The notes under the pieces: model-generated | Database searches by the model: none | The model's input: the letters and a program-made list of their open reading frames with translations, nothing else | Told to the model about the DNA's origin: nothing | Part shown: piece after piece, positions 34,099 through 42,833 of the stretch | Layout: the number at the start of each line of letters is the position of its first letter | How positions within the stretch are numbered: the first letter of the stretch is position 1 | Assembly: GCA_965207985.1 (NCBI GenBank) | Contig: CBDBND010000032.1 | Span: 124,001 to 188,000 of the forward strand | Direction of reading: 5' to 3' | Length of the DNA stretch: 64,000 nucleotides | Source of the DNA: CBDBND01 sp965207985 | GTDB lineage: Bacteria > Pseudomonadota > Alphaproteobacteria > Rhodospirillales > Rhodospirillaceae | Translations under genes and position numbers: made by a program

Positions 34099-35043
34099 CT
34101 AGAAGTTTCCGACAGGAAAGGGGCCATTTTCAAATTCGTCGTCGTGATAGCCCTTTGATCCAATCTCTATGGCAAGTTCGCTTCTGTAATCCATATCTTT
34201 TCTGAGGCGACAAATCGCATCTTCAAAATTGTGCTTGGGCTCCCAGCCAAGCACGTTTCGTGCGTGCGAATTATCGTAAACGCGCGAAATTTTTTCGAAC
34301 ATCTGCCAATTTCTTCGATCGTATTCTGCAACATAACCAGGTACGCAGCGTTTGAGTACGGCCCGCGCGTCCAACCCAAGGTCCTTCGTGTCACTGCGCT
34401 GGAAGGGTGTTGTCGCTGTTATGATGAACCGGTCGAACCCAATTTCGCGTGCCTTGTGAATGGCCATGAGATGCGCGGATACCATGTCCGCGATGTCAGC
34501 GCGACGGAAAAACAGTTCGTTCACTTTCAGGTTGTCCGCACCGAACGCATTGCGTTTGCCCTCGTCATCGTCCGCTTCAGGAAAAAAGCGCGACGTCCTC
34601 AGAACAACACAGGGAAGTCCCGTGTTGCGATAAATAATATTGCACAGGTCCTCCGCGGCAATCTTTGTTGCGCCGTAGATGTTCTTGGGTATGGGTTCAA
34701 GGTCTTCTGTCACCCATACAGCGGGTTCCCCGTCTGCGGGTCGCATGGCGTCACCGAACGTGCTGGTCGTGCTGGTGAAAATAAACGACTTACAGTCTCC
34801 TGCGACCGCTTCTTCTAAAAGATTGAGCGTTCCAGAAATGTTTGTGTCTATGAAGTCTTGCCTAGAGTGAGTGCCGACATGAGGTTTATGCAGCGTCGCC
34901 GTATGTATGACGATATCGGACGAAGACATACAATCACGAACGAAATCGCGATTGACAATGGAACCTACAAAGTCCGTGTACTGGGACGCTTTTATGTCTA
35001 GACCACGTACGTTATCGGATAACGTAAAAGATCTTTCGCACAT
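34099..35043 (-). pseudogene. NAD-dependent epimerase/dehydratase missing its N-terminus
   Basis: About 310 codons of an extended SDR: DIVIHTATLHKPHVGTHSRQ, FIDTNISGTLNLLEEAV, IFTSTTSTFGDAM, the catalytic Y-G-A-T-K of PKNIYGATKIAAEDL, and LRTSRFFPEADD. The frame ends naturally at 34099. It lacks the first ~30 residues with the glycine-rich nucleotide loop: the first recognisable family residues (VRGLDIKAS) come right after a start-like ATG, beyond which the IS256 remnant begins. The cofactor-binding site is lost, so the gene is almost certainly dead. Its former substrate, likely a nucleotide sugar or a small aldehyde/alcohol, is not clear. Confidence 0.8.
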
Positions 35044-35045
35044 TT

Positions 35046-36140
35046 TTGGGGTTGGTGGCTCCGGGTCTGGTTAGGTTGGTTTTGTTCAATCAGCCACTCC
35101 AGAAGGAAGGAGCCACCATGGAAAAGGATAACACGAAGGCATTGTCGCACGTCATACGGATTGATGACGAACGTATACAGGATCACCTGGGCAAGGTAGT
35201 GCGGGGCAGTGTTGAGGAGACCCTGAACGCGCTATTGGACGCCGAAGCGGACCGGCTCTGCAATGCTGAGCGCTACGAACGCAGTGAGGCCCGTCGCGAT
35301 ACGCGGGCCGGCAGTTACGAGAGGAAGCTTCAGACACGGGCTGGCGAGGTTTCTCTGAAGGTTCCCAAGCTGCGCCGTCAGACCTTTGAGACGGCGATCA
35401 TCGAGCGTTACCGGCGTCGGGAGGCATCGGTCGAAGAGGCCTTGATGGAGATGTATCTGGCCGGTGTTTCGGTACGGCGTGTGGAGGACATCACCGAGGC
35501 GTTGTGGGGCACGCGGGTTTCGCCAGGAACCGTCTCGAACCTTAACAAGAAAATCTATGAGCAGATCGACGCTTGGCGCAATAAGCCGATTGCGGGCGAT
35601 CATCCCTATGTGTATGTGGACGGCATCGTCCTTAAGCGCAGTTGGGCCGGCGAAGTGCGTAATGTTTCGCTATTGGTGGCGATCGGCGTCAACCAGGAGG
35701 GCTTCCGCGAGATCTTGGGCATCGTTGAGGGTGCCAAGGAGGATAAGGCGGGATGGGGCGCATTCCTTAAGCATCTCAAGGCGCGCGGGCTGTCAGGCGT
35801 CCAGTTGGTTATCTCTGACGCCTGTCTGGGTTTGGTAGAGAGTATAGCGGAGGTCTGCCCCAAGGCCCGCTGGCAACGCTGCGTCGTCCATTTCTACCGC
35901 AACATCTTCAGCCATGTTCCTTCGACCAAAGTGCGCGAAGTTGCCCACATGCTGAAAGCTATCCACGCCCAGGAGAGCCGAGAGGCCGCGACCAGGAAAG
36001 CCGAGGACGTTATCTTCTCTCTCAAGAGCACTAAGCTGACCACGGCAGCCGAGTTGGTCGAGAGCCACATTGAAGAGACTTTCAGTTTCTATGCTTTCCC
36101 TGACCAGCACTGGATCAAGCTCAAGACCAACAATCCACTA
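35046..36140 (+). mobile_element. IS256-family element, 3' end missing
   Basis: The left part with the transposase promoter region and start is present. The right end is absent because another IS begins inside the transposase gene at about 36141. The left border is placed by the loss of epimerase sequence near 35043. No intact target duplication can be tested. Confidence 0.75.
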
Positions 36141-36152
36141 GCAGGCTGCTGA
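35118..36152 (+). pseudogene. IS256-family transposase, C-terminally truncated
   Basis: ATG 35118 follows a strong GGAAGGAG site. The frame encodes ~345 residues with mutator-type features: LGKVVRGSVEETLNALLDAE, YERKLQTRAGEVSLKVPKLR, the catalytic Asp in HPYVYVDGIVLKR, the second Asp in VQLVISDACLGLVESI, and the RWQRCVVHFYRNIF stretch. Near its end YAFPDQHWIKLKTNNPL should be followed by E-R-I-x-K-E-I-R-R-R, which holds the catalytic Glu. Instead it ends in A-G-C-stop within the next IS. The transposase is inactive. Confidence 0.9.
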
Positions 36153-36818
36153 AAAAGTCTTCCTTTTGAGGCTTTGGAATGATTCTTTCTCTTTGTTGAT
36201 TGCATGGAGGAAGTAATGCGTGGAGGCGACGATCGGACGGAGGGTCTTTTTTCTTATGTGAGCTGCGAGGCTCGTGTTCCGGCGACGCATCCGCTTCGCC
36301 TGATCCGTGGGCTGGTTGATGAGGCGCTGGAGCTTATGTCGCCGGATTTCGAGGGGTTGTATTCGAAGATCGGGCGTCCCTCGATCCCGCCGGAGAAGCT
36401 GTTGCGTGCGCTCCTGTTACAGGCCTTTTACTCAATCCGCTCGGAACGTCAGCTGATGGAGCAGATGGATTACAACCTGTTGTTCCGTTGGTTCGTCGGA
36501 TTGTCGATGGACAGTGCGGTGTGGGATGCGACGACGTTCAGCAAGAACCGCGACCGGCTGCTGGATGGAGAGGTTGCGCGGAGGTTCCTGGCGGTGGTTG
36601 TGGAGCAGGCGCGTCGGCGCGGCCTGCTGTCGGACGATCACTTTTCCGTGGACGGGACGCTGATCGAGGCCTGGGCGTCGATCAAGAGCTTCCGCCCCAA
36701 GGACGGCGGCGACGAGCCGCCGGGGCCGGGGCGCAACTCGGAGAGGACCTTCCACGGCGAGAAGCGGTCCAACGAGACCCATGCCTCGACGACCGATCCC
36801 GACGCCCGGCTGTACCGC
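36141..36818 (+). mobile_element. IS5-superfamily (IS1182-like) element, 3' end missing
   Basis: It begins near GGCTGCTGAAAAAGTCTTCC, a typical end of this group, inside the IS256 transposase. It is cut after the codons for D-A-R-L-Y-R at about 36818, where IS1595 sequence takes over. Only the left ~680 bp remain. Confidence 0.7.
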
Positions 36819-36830
36819 AACACGGCCTGA
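36204..36830 (+). pseudogene. IS1182-like transposase, C-terminally truncated
   Basis: ATG 36204 or 36216 begins a transposase of the IS5/IS1182 group: GLFSYVSCEARVPATHPLRL, FEGLYSKIGRPSIPPEKLLR, SERQLMEQMDYNLLFRWFVG, and the first catalytic Asp in DDHFSVDGTLIEAWASIKSF. The frame stops at 36830 shortly after NETHASTTDPDARLYR, where the family continues with K-G-x-G-K-E-A and the remaining DDE residues. About half of the protein is missing. Confidence 0.85.
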
Positions 36831-37425
36831 CCAAATCAGCCACCAGCCCAATACAAAAAGTGCGAAAGATTCTGGACACTACCACCGGATCTACCGCGGC
36901 CTGAGGGAGCGGATCCTCGCGGCTTGCGAAGCACAGCGCCCGTTCTTCGGCGTGGTCGAGGTCGATGAGAGCTTCTTCGGTGCCAGACGCATCAAAGGCA
37001 AGCGCGGACGCGGAGCCTATGGCAAGACAGTCGTCTTCGGGATCTTCGAACGCGAAGGGCAGGTCTACACCGAGATCGTCCCGGACTGCTCAAAGTCAAC
37101 GCTACAGGGGATTATTCGGGGCAGGGTCGATCCAAGCACCGTCGTCAACTCCGATGGATGGCGCGGCTACAACGGCCTCGTCGATCTCGGCTATGGTCAC
37201 TTCCGGGTCGACCATTCCTGCGATGAGTTCGCCCGCGGCCCGGTTCACATCAATGGCATCGAGGGCTTCTGGGGCATGGCCAAGGTGCGGCTCGTAAAGT
37301 TCATGGGTGTGCCCAGACACACATTCCACCTCCACCTCAAGGAAACTGAGTGGCGCTTCAACCATCGGGCTTCCAACAAGGTCAGGCTTCTGCTACGTCA
37401 ACCGCGAGAAAAACCGATCTGCTAG
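36819..37425 (+). pseudogene. IS1595-family (ISXO2-like) transposase, N-terminally truncated
   Basis: Recognisable sequence runs from about 36870 (HYHRIYRGLRERILAACEAQ) to TAG 37423-37425. It carries the ISXO2-like core: GVVEVDESFFGARRIKGKRG, VVNSDGWRGYNGLVDLGYGH, and HINGIEGFWGMAKVRLVKFM, followed by WRFNHR. The zinc-ribbon/HTH N-terminal ~90 residues are missing, replaced by the IS1182-like remnant. The right end of the element probably lies between 37425 and 37455; no inverted repeat could be assigned. Confidence 0.85.
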
Positions 37426-37455
37426 GCAAGACCCAATATAATTAAGGGGTCTCCT

Positions 37456-38070
37456 TCACCCATAAGTTGAGAGTAACTTATATGCTCCATGTTTGCCAAT
37501 CCGCTCAAAGGCAATAGCAACGCCAGGTGCGTTTGCTACATAATGCCGGACAATGCCCTTAAGCGACTCTTCATTGGGCTGCGATTTAAAATCGGAATAG
37601 ACGTCCGCACCGTCCACTTCCATTTCTGGCAAGTACCGTGTCACAAAGGCGCGCCAATCTCCGTCCGGGGAAACACAACGGGTCTTGTCCATGTAATTGA
37701 GTGTGAGAACGAGATCACCGAGTTTCCAAAGGATATTCCAGTTGTGAAGATTATCGGTCGCGGCATCGATAGCACGGCGATAAACCCTTTGCGAAATCCA
37801 AGGCCGGACAAGAAACAGATAGGCAAAAACACCGAGCAGCATCGCGGCGGTGCCAAACAGGAGATCAAAAAGAAGCATCACGGCCATGGCCAGAAGGATG
37901 ACGATCAGGAGGGGAGCAACGTTTTCCCACGGACTGAATACCGGGCTCTTGGGGGCGTTGAGGCGGTCGAAATCCACACAAATGCTGAGTCTGTCAGCAT
38001 GGTAGGATTCCATGAGACGACCATAGAGCGCTCGATCGCGCCGTTTACTCCCCCCTCCTTCCGTGGCCAT
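37456..38070 (-). CDS. Membrane protein of unknown function
   Basis: The start at 38070 (MATEGGGSKRRDRAL) has GGAG six bases upstream; the frame could extend to 38103. The ~204-residue protein has two adjacent membrane helices (LLIVILLAMAVMLLFDLLFG and AAMLLGVFAYLFLVRPW) and a soluble C-terminal half (LKGIVRHYVANAPGVAIAFE). A small phage-like or YcxB-like membrane protein is one idea, but no family is recognised. It lies immediately left of mltA and right of the IS1595 remnant, so it may have lost former neighbours. Confidence 0.65.
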   Translation of the reverse strand: MATEGGGSKRRDRALYGRLMESYHADRLSICVDFDRLNAPKSPVFSPWENVAPLLIVILLAMAVMLLFDLLFGTAAMLLGVFAYLFLVRPWISQRVYRRAIDAATDNLHNWNILWKLGDLVLTLNYMDKTRCVSPDGDWRAFVTRYLPEMEVDGADVYSDFKSQPNEESLKGIVRHYVANAPGVAIAFERIGKHGAYKLLSTYG

Positions 38071-38132
38071 GGTTTGCTCCGGCCCCTTTTCCGGCTGACC
38101 CAATGGGTATGCTGTACCAACGTCTCACAGAA

Positions 38133-39446
38133 CTATAAAGAATTTCCTGTCAAATGAGACGGAACGGCAATGGTGTTGGGTAAAAACAGAAAGTAACGCC
38201 CGGTTGATTTCATACGCCCGGCCTTGTCAAACGCCTGGTCTCCAGCACCCCAGAAGTAATCCCCCCGCACTGCACCACGGATCGCCGAGCCCGTATCAAG
38301 CGCAACCACCAGCCTGTTCAGGGTCTCGCCGTCAGGCCCCCTGACATCAAGCCATAGCGGTGCGCCGTAAGGGATAAACCGGGGATCGACCGCCAGGCTG
38401 CGGCCCGGCGGTAAGGGTACGCCAAAGGCGCCGATGGGTCCTGGGCCGTCGATCCAGCGGAAAAAAATAAAGCGCGGGTTGTCTTGCATGTAGCGGCGGC
38501 CCAGGTCCGGGTTCTGGCGCAACCATTCGGCCACCGACGGCATGGAACCCTGACCGGGACCAAGTTCTCCGGCGTTCAAGAGTATACTGCCAATGCCGCG
38601 GAACCGGTGACCGTTGTTGCCCGCATAGCCAATCCGCCGTTCGCTACCATCGGGCAATCGCACACGTCCCGATCCCTGGATATGCAAAAGATGAGCGTCA
38701 ACCGGATCGTCGACCCATACGAGGACGTTTGCGCGGCCGGTAAATTCAGAACTGTCTTCGATATCCAGCCGCGTGTCATAGGGCACCAGACGCCGCCCGC
38801 TGACTTGCCCGATCACCGCCGGCGTATCATTGGAAAGACCAAATGCACGCCGGTCCAGTTCCACCAAGTCACCGGGCAAAGCGAAGAGAGGCACATCGAA
38901 TTCTTCGGACCTTGTCAATAAGCCGCGCAGAGAGGTTTCGTAATAGCCGGTAAAAGTACCGTCGGGTCCATCGGACCCTTCCACTGCATAGACAGAAAAG
39001 TGTTTAAGCAGGAATGACCTCAAATCCTCATCCGTTGCAATGTTAGCGGCTGCTAATGTGGCGCAAGGCGTTTTCCAGTCTTGCGCTGTTGTCGCTAATG
39101 TTTGAGGTCCGACGAGTGTTGAATCGTCCAGTTTGGAAAAGGCGGCACACCCGTTAACCAGGGCAGGAAGGGCATCGGTAAAGGAGTCTTGGTTCCAGCC
39201 GGGCAGAGCATCGAACGCAACAGAACGGTATACGACTTCTGGTGTATCAATTTCTGTTGGCTGTGGTGCTGTTATTGGCTCCACAGGCGCGGGAACGCGC
39301 ACTTCAACGTGTTCAATTCGGGCGGGAAAGAACAGCGCCGCAAATAAAAGACCGCACGAGAATCCAACAAAGGCGATTACGGCAAGCGGTGCGCTTTTCG
39401 AGTGAATCAGCTTTGATAGAAGGGACCGCGTCACCTGTGGTGACAA
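38133..39446 (-). CDS. mltA: Membrane-bound lytic murein transglycosylase A
   Basis: A 437-residue protein with one N-terminal membrane anchor (APLAVIAFVGFSCGLLFAAL). The MltA barrel domain follows: FTGYYETSLRGLLTRSEEFD, LVWVDDPVDAHLLHIQGSGR, GYAGNNGHRFRGIGSILLN. The 3D domain at the C-terminus has the catalytic Asp region VVALDTGSAIRGAVRGDYFWG and ends STGRYFLFLP. It cleaves peptidoglycan to 1,6-anhydromuropeptides. It starts one base after the Tim44-like stop, so the two are co-expressed, a common alphaproteobacterial pair. Confidence 0.95.
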   Translation of the reverse strand: MSPQVTRSLLSKLIHSKSAPLAVIAFVGFSCGLLFAALFFPARIEHVEVRVPAPVEPITAPQPTEIDTPEVVYRSVAFDALPGWNQDSFTDALPALVNGCAAFSKLDDSTLVGPQTLATTAQDWKTPCATLAAANIATDEDLRSFLLKHFSVYAVEGSDGPDGTFTGYYETSLRGLLTRSEEFDVPLFALPGDLVELDRRAFGLSNDTPAVIGQVSGRRLVPYDTRLDIEDSSEFTGRANVLVWVDDPVDAHLLHIQGSGRVRLPDGSERRIGYAGNNGHRFRGIGSILLNAGELGPGQGSMPSVAEWLRQNPDLGRRYMQDNPRFIFFRWIDGPGPIGAFGVPLPPGRSLAVDPRFIPYGAPLWLDVRGPDGETLNRLVVALDTGSAIRGAVRGDYFWGAGDQAFDKAGRMKSTGRYFLFLPNTIAVPSHLTGNSL

Positions 39447-39447
39447 G

Positions 39448-40116
39448 TCAGTCTACGCTGCGGGTTGCAACCAATAGCCAGTTGGGGTCCGCACTGGCGA
39501 GATTGCGCTGAAAGGTCCAGATGTCGGTCACTGTTTCGACCTGTTCAGGATCACCGTCCACCACGTCCCTCTCGCTGTTTCTAATGATGTTTATTTGCTC
39601 GCTTTCAAAGCGGACCGCAATATTGGCTGTGCGGCCGTCGACGTTAATGGCTTCCAGCTTTGCTGGTTTAATGACGACAAGTTCGGTTTCCATCTGTTCG
39701 TCACGGTCTTCACGGTCCTGAATGGCGGCCGCGAAATTTGCATAAACGTCGTCAGAAAGAAGAGGTTTGAGCGTGTCGGTATCGTGTTTGGCGTAAGCCG
39801 TCACGATCATTTCAAACGCCTTAGCGGCGCCATTGAGAAAGCCTGGAACTGAGAAGGAAGGATCAGACAGCGTGATCTGCGTGAGGCCTTCCTCAAACGG
39901 CGTTCCCTGATAGGCGGGGTCGATGTCTCTGGCGGATGGGAGATTATTATCTGCGCCACTGCGGAGCGGTAAATTGACCACGTTGTCGCTGCGGTTATAA
40001 CCATCAGGGCGCTGTTCGTGCCCAGTGCGCCGCCCAAGCGTGCTGCGCAGGCGCAGGATCAAAAACCCTGCCACCATGGCCAGCAGTATAATATCGATGA
40101 ATTGAAAGCCTTCCAT
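39448..40116 (-). CDS. Tim44-domain (TimA-like) membrane-associated protein
   Basis: A 222-residue protein: one N-terminal helix (FIDIILLAMVAGFLILRLRS), a polar linker rich in R/N/D, then a Tim44-like domain from about residue 80 (GFLNGAAKAFEMIVTAYAKH, LKPLLSDDVYANFAAAIQDR, VDGRTANIAVRFESEQINI, VTDIWTFQRNLASADPNWLL). In Alphaproteobacteria this homologue of the mitochondrial import protein Tim44 sits beside fxsA, secB and mltA, as here. A role in membrane protein handling is suggested by that context, not proven. Confidence 0.9.
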   Translation of the reverse strand: MEGFQFIDIILLAMVAGFLILRLRSTLGRRTGHEQRPDGYNRSDNVVNLPLRSGADNNLPSARDIDPAYQGTPFEEGLTQITLSDPSFSVPGFLNGAAKAFEMIVTAYAKHDTDTLKPLLSDDVYANFAAAIQDREDRDEQMETELVVIKPAKLEAINVDGRTANIAVRFESEQINIIRNSERDVVDGDPEQVETVTDIWTFQRNLASADPNWLLVATRSVD

Positions 40117-40280
40117 GCCCGCCTGAACGACCCGTTCCGTTGCGTGCGCTGATGCCGACCCCGGTTAAGTGCTGTTTTAATTTCTAGACCAGGAGTTGAC
40201 CCTGAGCGGTACGATCATTACGTGACCAATACCATCAGCCACTGAGCCGAACATAGGCACTTCAAGGAGCTAGGGCAAGC

Positions 40281-40775
40281 ATGGCCCTCGTCATCATAGT
40301 TGTCCTCCTGGGTCTCCCTTTTTTGGAAATTGCCGTTTTCATTGAAGTAGGCGGATTTATTGGCATCGGACCAACGCTTCTGTTGACGGTGCTCACGGCC
40401 GCTGCGGGGGTGCTGATGATGCGCCACCAGGGGTTTTCTGCGATGTTAAAGGTGAGAAATGCAATCGATCGGGCAGAGCTTCCGGTTCAGGCTGTATTTG
40501 ATGGAGCCTGTTTGTTGGTGACCGGTGTTTTACTCCTAGTCCCTGGATTCGTTACAGATTTCGCCGGATTGCTGCTTTTCGTACCGTTATTTCGACGGCT
40601 TTTGCTTCAGCGGTTATTTCGCATAACCCAAGTCACAATCGTGGTGAACGAAAGCCAGAACCAGCGCCGAAACACCGGAGCCAGTGAACCGTATGACATG
40701 GATGGTGAATATAGAGACGTTACACCTAAGGACGAGCCATCGCTTCCCCATCGGTACACCTCAGGAAAGACGTGA
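40281..40775 (+). CDS. fxsA: FxsA-family membrane protein
   Basis: A 164-residue protein with four hydrophobic segments in the FxsA pattern: VIIVVLLGLPFLEIAVFIEV, GIGPTLLLTVLTAAAGVLMM, and DGACLLVTGVLLLVPGFVTD with LLFVPLFRRL. R-x-Q-G in MMRHQGFSAML is also usual. FxsA lessens F-plasmid exclusion of phage T7 in E. coli; its normal role is unknown. It is divergent from the Tim44-like gene and upstream of secB. A short hairpin (40779-40794, CGGCCT/AGGCCG) follows the stop. Confidence 0.92.
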   Translation: MALVIIVVLLGLPFLEIAVFIEVGGFIGIGPTLLLTVLTAAAGVLMMRHQGFSAMLKVRNAIDRAELPVQAVFDGACLLVTGVLLLVPGFVTDFAGLLLFVPLFRRLLLQRLFRITQVTIVVNESQNQRRNTGASEPYDMDGEYRDVTPKDEPSLPHRYTSGKT

Positions 40776-40881
40776 ACTCGGCCTTATCAGGCCGGGCGCT
40801 TGTCGGTCCGCATGATCCATGCTACCTCCCCGGCCCGTTGAATTGCCGACTCGGGCGATCGCCCGGTTATAAGGAGCATTT

Positions 40882-41424
40882 ATGAACGACACGACCAACG
40901 GCTCCACTACTGATCAGCAGCCGGTTGCGCCGATTCAGTTTGTCGGCCAGTTCATTAAAGATCTCTCTTTCGAAGTGCCACACGCACCTGAAATCTTTCA
41001 GGACATCCGTCAGACCGCACCGGATATTCCCATCTCCATTGAATGCGATATGAGGGAACTCAAGGATAATAATTACGAGGTCACGCTCACGCTTCATCTG
41101 GAAGCAACCGTCGGTGAGAAACCTGCTTTTATCTTGGAAGTTGTTTACGGCTGCGTGGTTGTTATTGGCGATCTGCCCGAAGAATATATACGACCGGTAC
41201 TCCTGATCGAAGTACCACGGCAAATGTATCCCTTTGTTCGCCAGATCGTTGCAGACACGACAACTCAGGGCGGGTTTCCGCCACTGATGTTGCAGTTGAT
41301 CGATTTTATGGACCTGTACCGCCGTAAGTACGCGACGGAAGAAGACCAAGAGCGCGAAAATCAAATGCGTTCAGAAGCTATGGCACGGATGACCGGCGGA
41401 CCGGTCGCTGGGCAGAATCTGTAA
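40882..41424 (+). CDS. secB: Protein-export chaperone SecB
   Basis: A 180-residue protein with the SecB core: FVGQFIKDLSFEVPHAPEIF at the N-terminus, VTLTLHLEATVGEKPAFILE, VYGCVVVIGDLPEE, LLIEVPRQMYPFVRQIVAD, TTQGGFPPLMLQLIDFMDLY. SecB tetramers keep preproteins unfolded and pass them to SecA. Position and neighbours (fxsA, Tim44-like, dnaQ) are as in other Alphaproteobacteria. AAGGAG precedes the ATG, and a 14-bp palindrome lies just before that site. Confidence 0.96.
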   Translation: MNDTTNGSTTDQQPVAPIQFVGQFIKDLSFEVPHAPEIFQDIRQTAPDIPISIECDMRELKDNNYEVTLTLHLEATVGEKPAFILEVVYGCVVVIGDLPEEYIRPVLLIEVPRQMYPFVRQIVADTTTQGGFPPLMLQLIDFMDLYRRKYATEEDQERENQMRSEAMARMTGGPVAGQNL

Positions 41425-41440
41425 CATCCGAAGGATGTTA
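41422..41440. terminator. Hairpin between secB and dnaQ
   Basis: TAACATCC at 41422-41429 pairs with GGATGTTA at 41433-41440 around GAA; on the minus strand the loop region is CTTCGG. It overlaps the secB stop and lies seven bases from the convergent dnaQ stop. No T-run follows, so a terminator role in either direction is only probable. Confidence 0.45.
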
Positions 41441-41446
41441 AGGTCC

Positions 41447-42130
41447 TTATTGAATCCACAAATTGTTTGGAATCTTTTGTAGAAACGCGGCATGGGCCGC
41501 CTGTTCTTCAGTGCTCGGCTGATGCGGTCGCGGTTCACGCACTTTTCTTTGACCAGACCCGGCGCGATCACTCTGGCCCGCGGATTTGGATGATGCGGCC
41601 GAAAGACCTAAACCAGGTTCCCTACCGCCGATGAGTTCAAGGTAGACTTCGGCAAGCAGCTCCGCATCAAGCAAAGCGCCGTGCTTGACCCGGGCGGAAA
41701 GGTCGATGTCGAACCGCCGACACAGCGCATCGAGATTGACTTGGGCACCGGGAAACTTGCGGCGGGCTATTTGCACCGTATCGATGGCTTTTTCTGCCGA
41801 GAGCGCAGGTTTGCCTGCGCCTGTCAGTTCCGCATTGATAAAACCAAGATCAAACGCAGCATTGTGAGCGATGACAGGTGATGCGCCGATAAAGTCGAGA
41901 AATTGATCGACGATATCGGCAAACATTGGCTTATCGGAGAGAAAGTCTGAACTTAATCCGTGAACCGCTTCGGCTTCCTCGGGCATATCCCGCTCAGGGT
42001 TAATGTAAGTGTGAAACGTTTCGCCGGTTGCAACATGATTGTGTAATTCCACACATCCGATTTCGACGATGCGATGACCGGAGTTTGGATCTAAGCCGGT
42101 GGTTTCCGTATCAAGAACGATTTCACGCAT
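41447..42130 (-). CDS. dnaQ: DNA polymerase III epsilon (proofreading) subunit
   Basis: A 227-residue DEDDh exonuclease: Exo I VLDTETTGLDPNSGHRIVEI, Exo II VIAHNAAFDLGFINAELTGA, Exo III VKHGALLDAELLAEVYLELI. A tail of ~50 residues (REPRPHQPSTEEQAAHAAFL) includes the region that binds the alpha subunit. It removes mispaired 3' ends during replication. It follows coaE with a 12-bp gap in the maf-aroE-coaE-dnaQ order typical of the class. Confidence 0.96.
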   Translation of the reverse strand: MREIVLDTETTGLDPNSGHRIVEIGCVELHNHVATGETFHTYINPERDMPEEAEAVHGLSSDFLSDKPMFADIVDQFLDFIGASPVIAHNAAFDLGFINAELTGAGKPALSAEKAIDTVQIARRKFPGAQVNLDALCRRFDIDLSARVKHGALLDAELLAEVYLELIGGREPGLGLSAASSKSAGQSDRAGSGQRKVREPRPHQPSTEEQAAHAAFLQKIPNNLWIQ

Positions 42131-42142
42131 CGTTATATGAGC

Positions 42143-42802
42143 TCACTTTCTTTTGGTTGACTTACGGCTTTTGGCTAAAGCCTGTTTCAACAAACGCCAC
42201 GTTTCACGATACCCCAATCCTGTCGGTATCGTCGCGGTTGCTTTGCGTCTTTTTTCCCGGTCCGGCAACTGGCGGCTCAAAATACCGGCGAATTTCTCCT
42301 CGGTCATGCCGGGGCGCGCCATCACCCTTTGCCGCTGCAGCAAAAACGGAGCGGAGACCACAATGACAGCGTCATATTGTGGGTCAGCCCCGGTTTCAAA
42401 AAGCAGCGGGATGTCCAAGACCACCTGGCGTGCACGCCTGAGCGCGCAGCTATAGAGAAAGTGATGCCGGTTTGCCCGCACGAGAGGGTGTAAAATGGCT
42501 TCCAGATCAGCAAGAGCCGTTTTGTCTTTAAACACCAGGGCGCCAAGTTTTTGCCGGTCTACACCCTCTTTGCCGACTACACGGGGAAACCGTTTTTTGA
42601 TCGCATCTAGGGCGGCCCCTTGTGGTCCCAATAGGCGATGAACGGCGGCGTCGGCTTCAAATACGGCAATGCCCATGCGACGGATCATGGCCGCAGCCGT
42701 TGATTTTCCCATAGCAACGGAGCCTGTCAGACCGATGACCACAAAAGGCCAGCGCCGCTGGTGGCCGTTCCGGTAAGACAGGTAAGGTCCGGCTGAAGTC
42801 AT
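42143..42802 (-). CDS. coaE: Dephospho-CoA kinase
   Basis: The P-loop is in VVIGLTGSVAMGKSTAAAMI. Further landmarks are VFEADAAVHRLLG, LEAILHPLVRANRHHFL and VLDIPLLFETG, all family-typical. It phosphorylates dephospho-CoA, the last step of CoA synthesis. The annotated frame starts at 42802, but the ~20 residues before the P-loop strand are not typical. GTG at 42742 (VVIGLTG) is a plausible true start. It sits 31 bp after aroE. Confidence 0.93.
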   Translation of the reverse strand: MTSAGPYLSYRNGHQRRWPFVVIGLTGSVAMGKSTAAAMIRRMGIAVFEADAAVHRLLGPQGAALDAIKKRFPRVVGKEGVDRQKLGALVFKDKTALADLEAILHPLVRANRHHFLYSCALRRARQVVLDIPLLFETGADPQYDAVIVVSAPFLLQRQRVMARPGMTEEKFAGILSRQLPDREKRRKATATIPTGLGYRETWRLLKQALAKSRKSTKRK

Positions 42803-42833
42803 GGAGAACGGTTTTGTAAATACACGGACAAAC

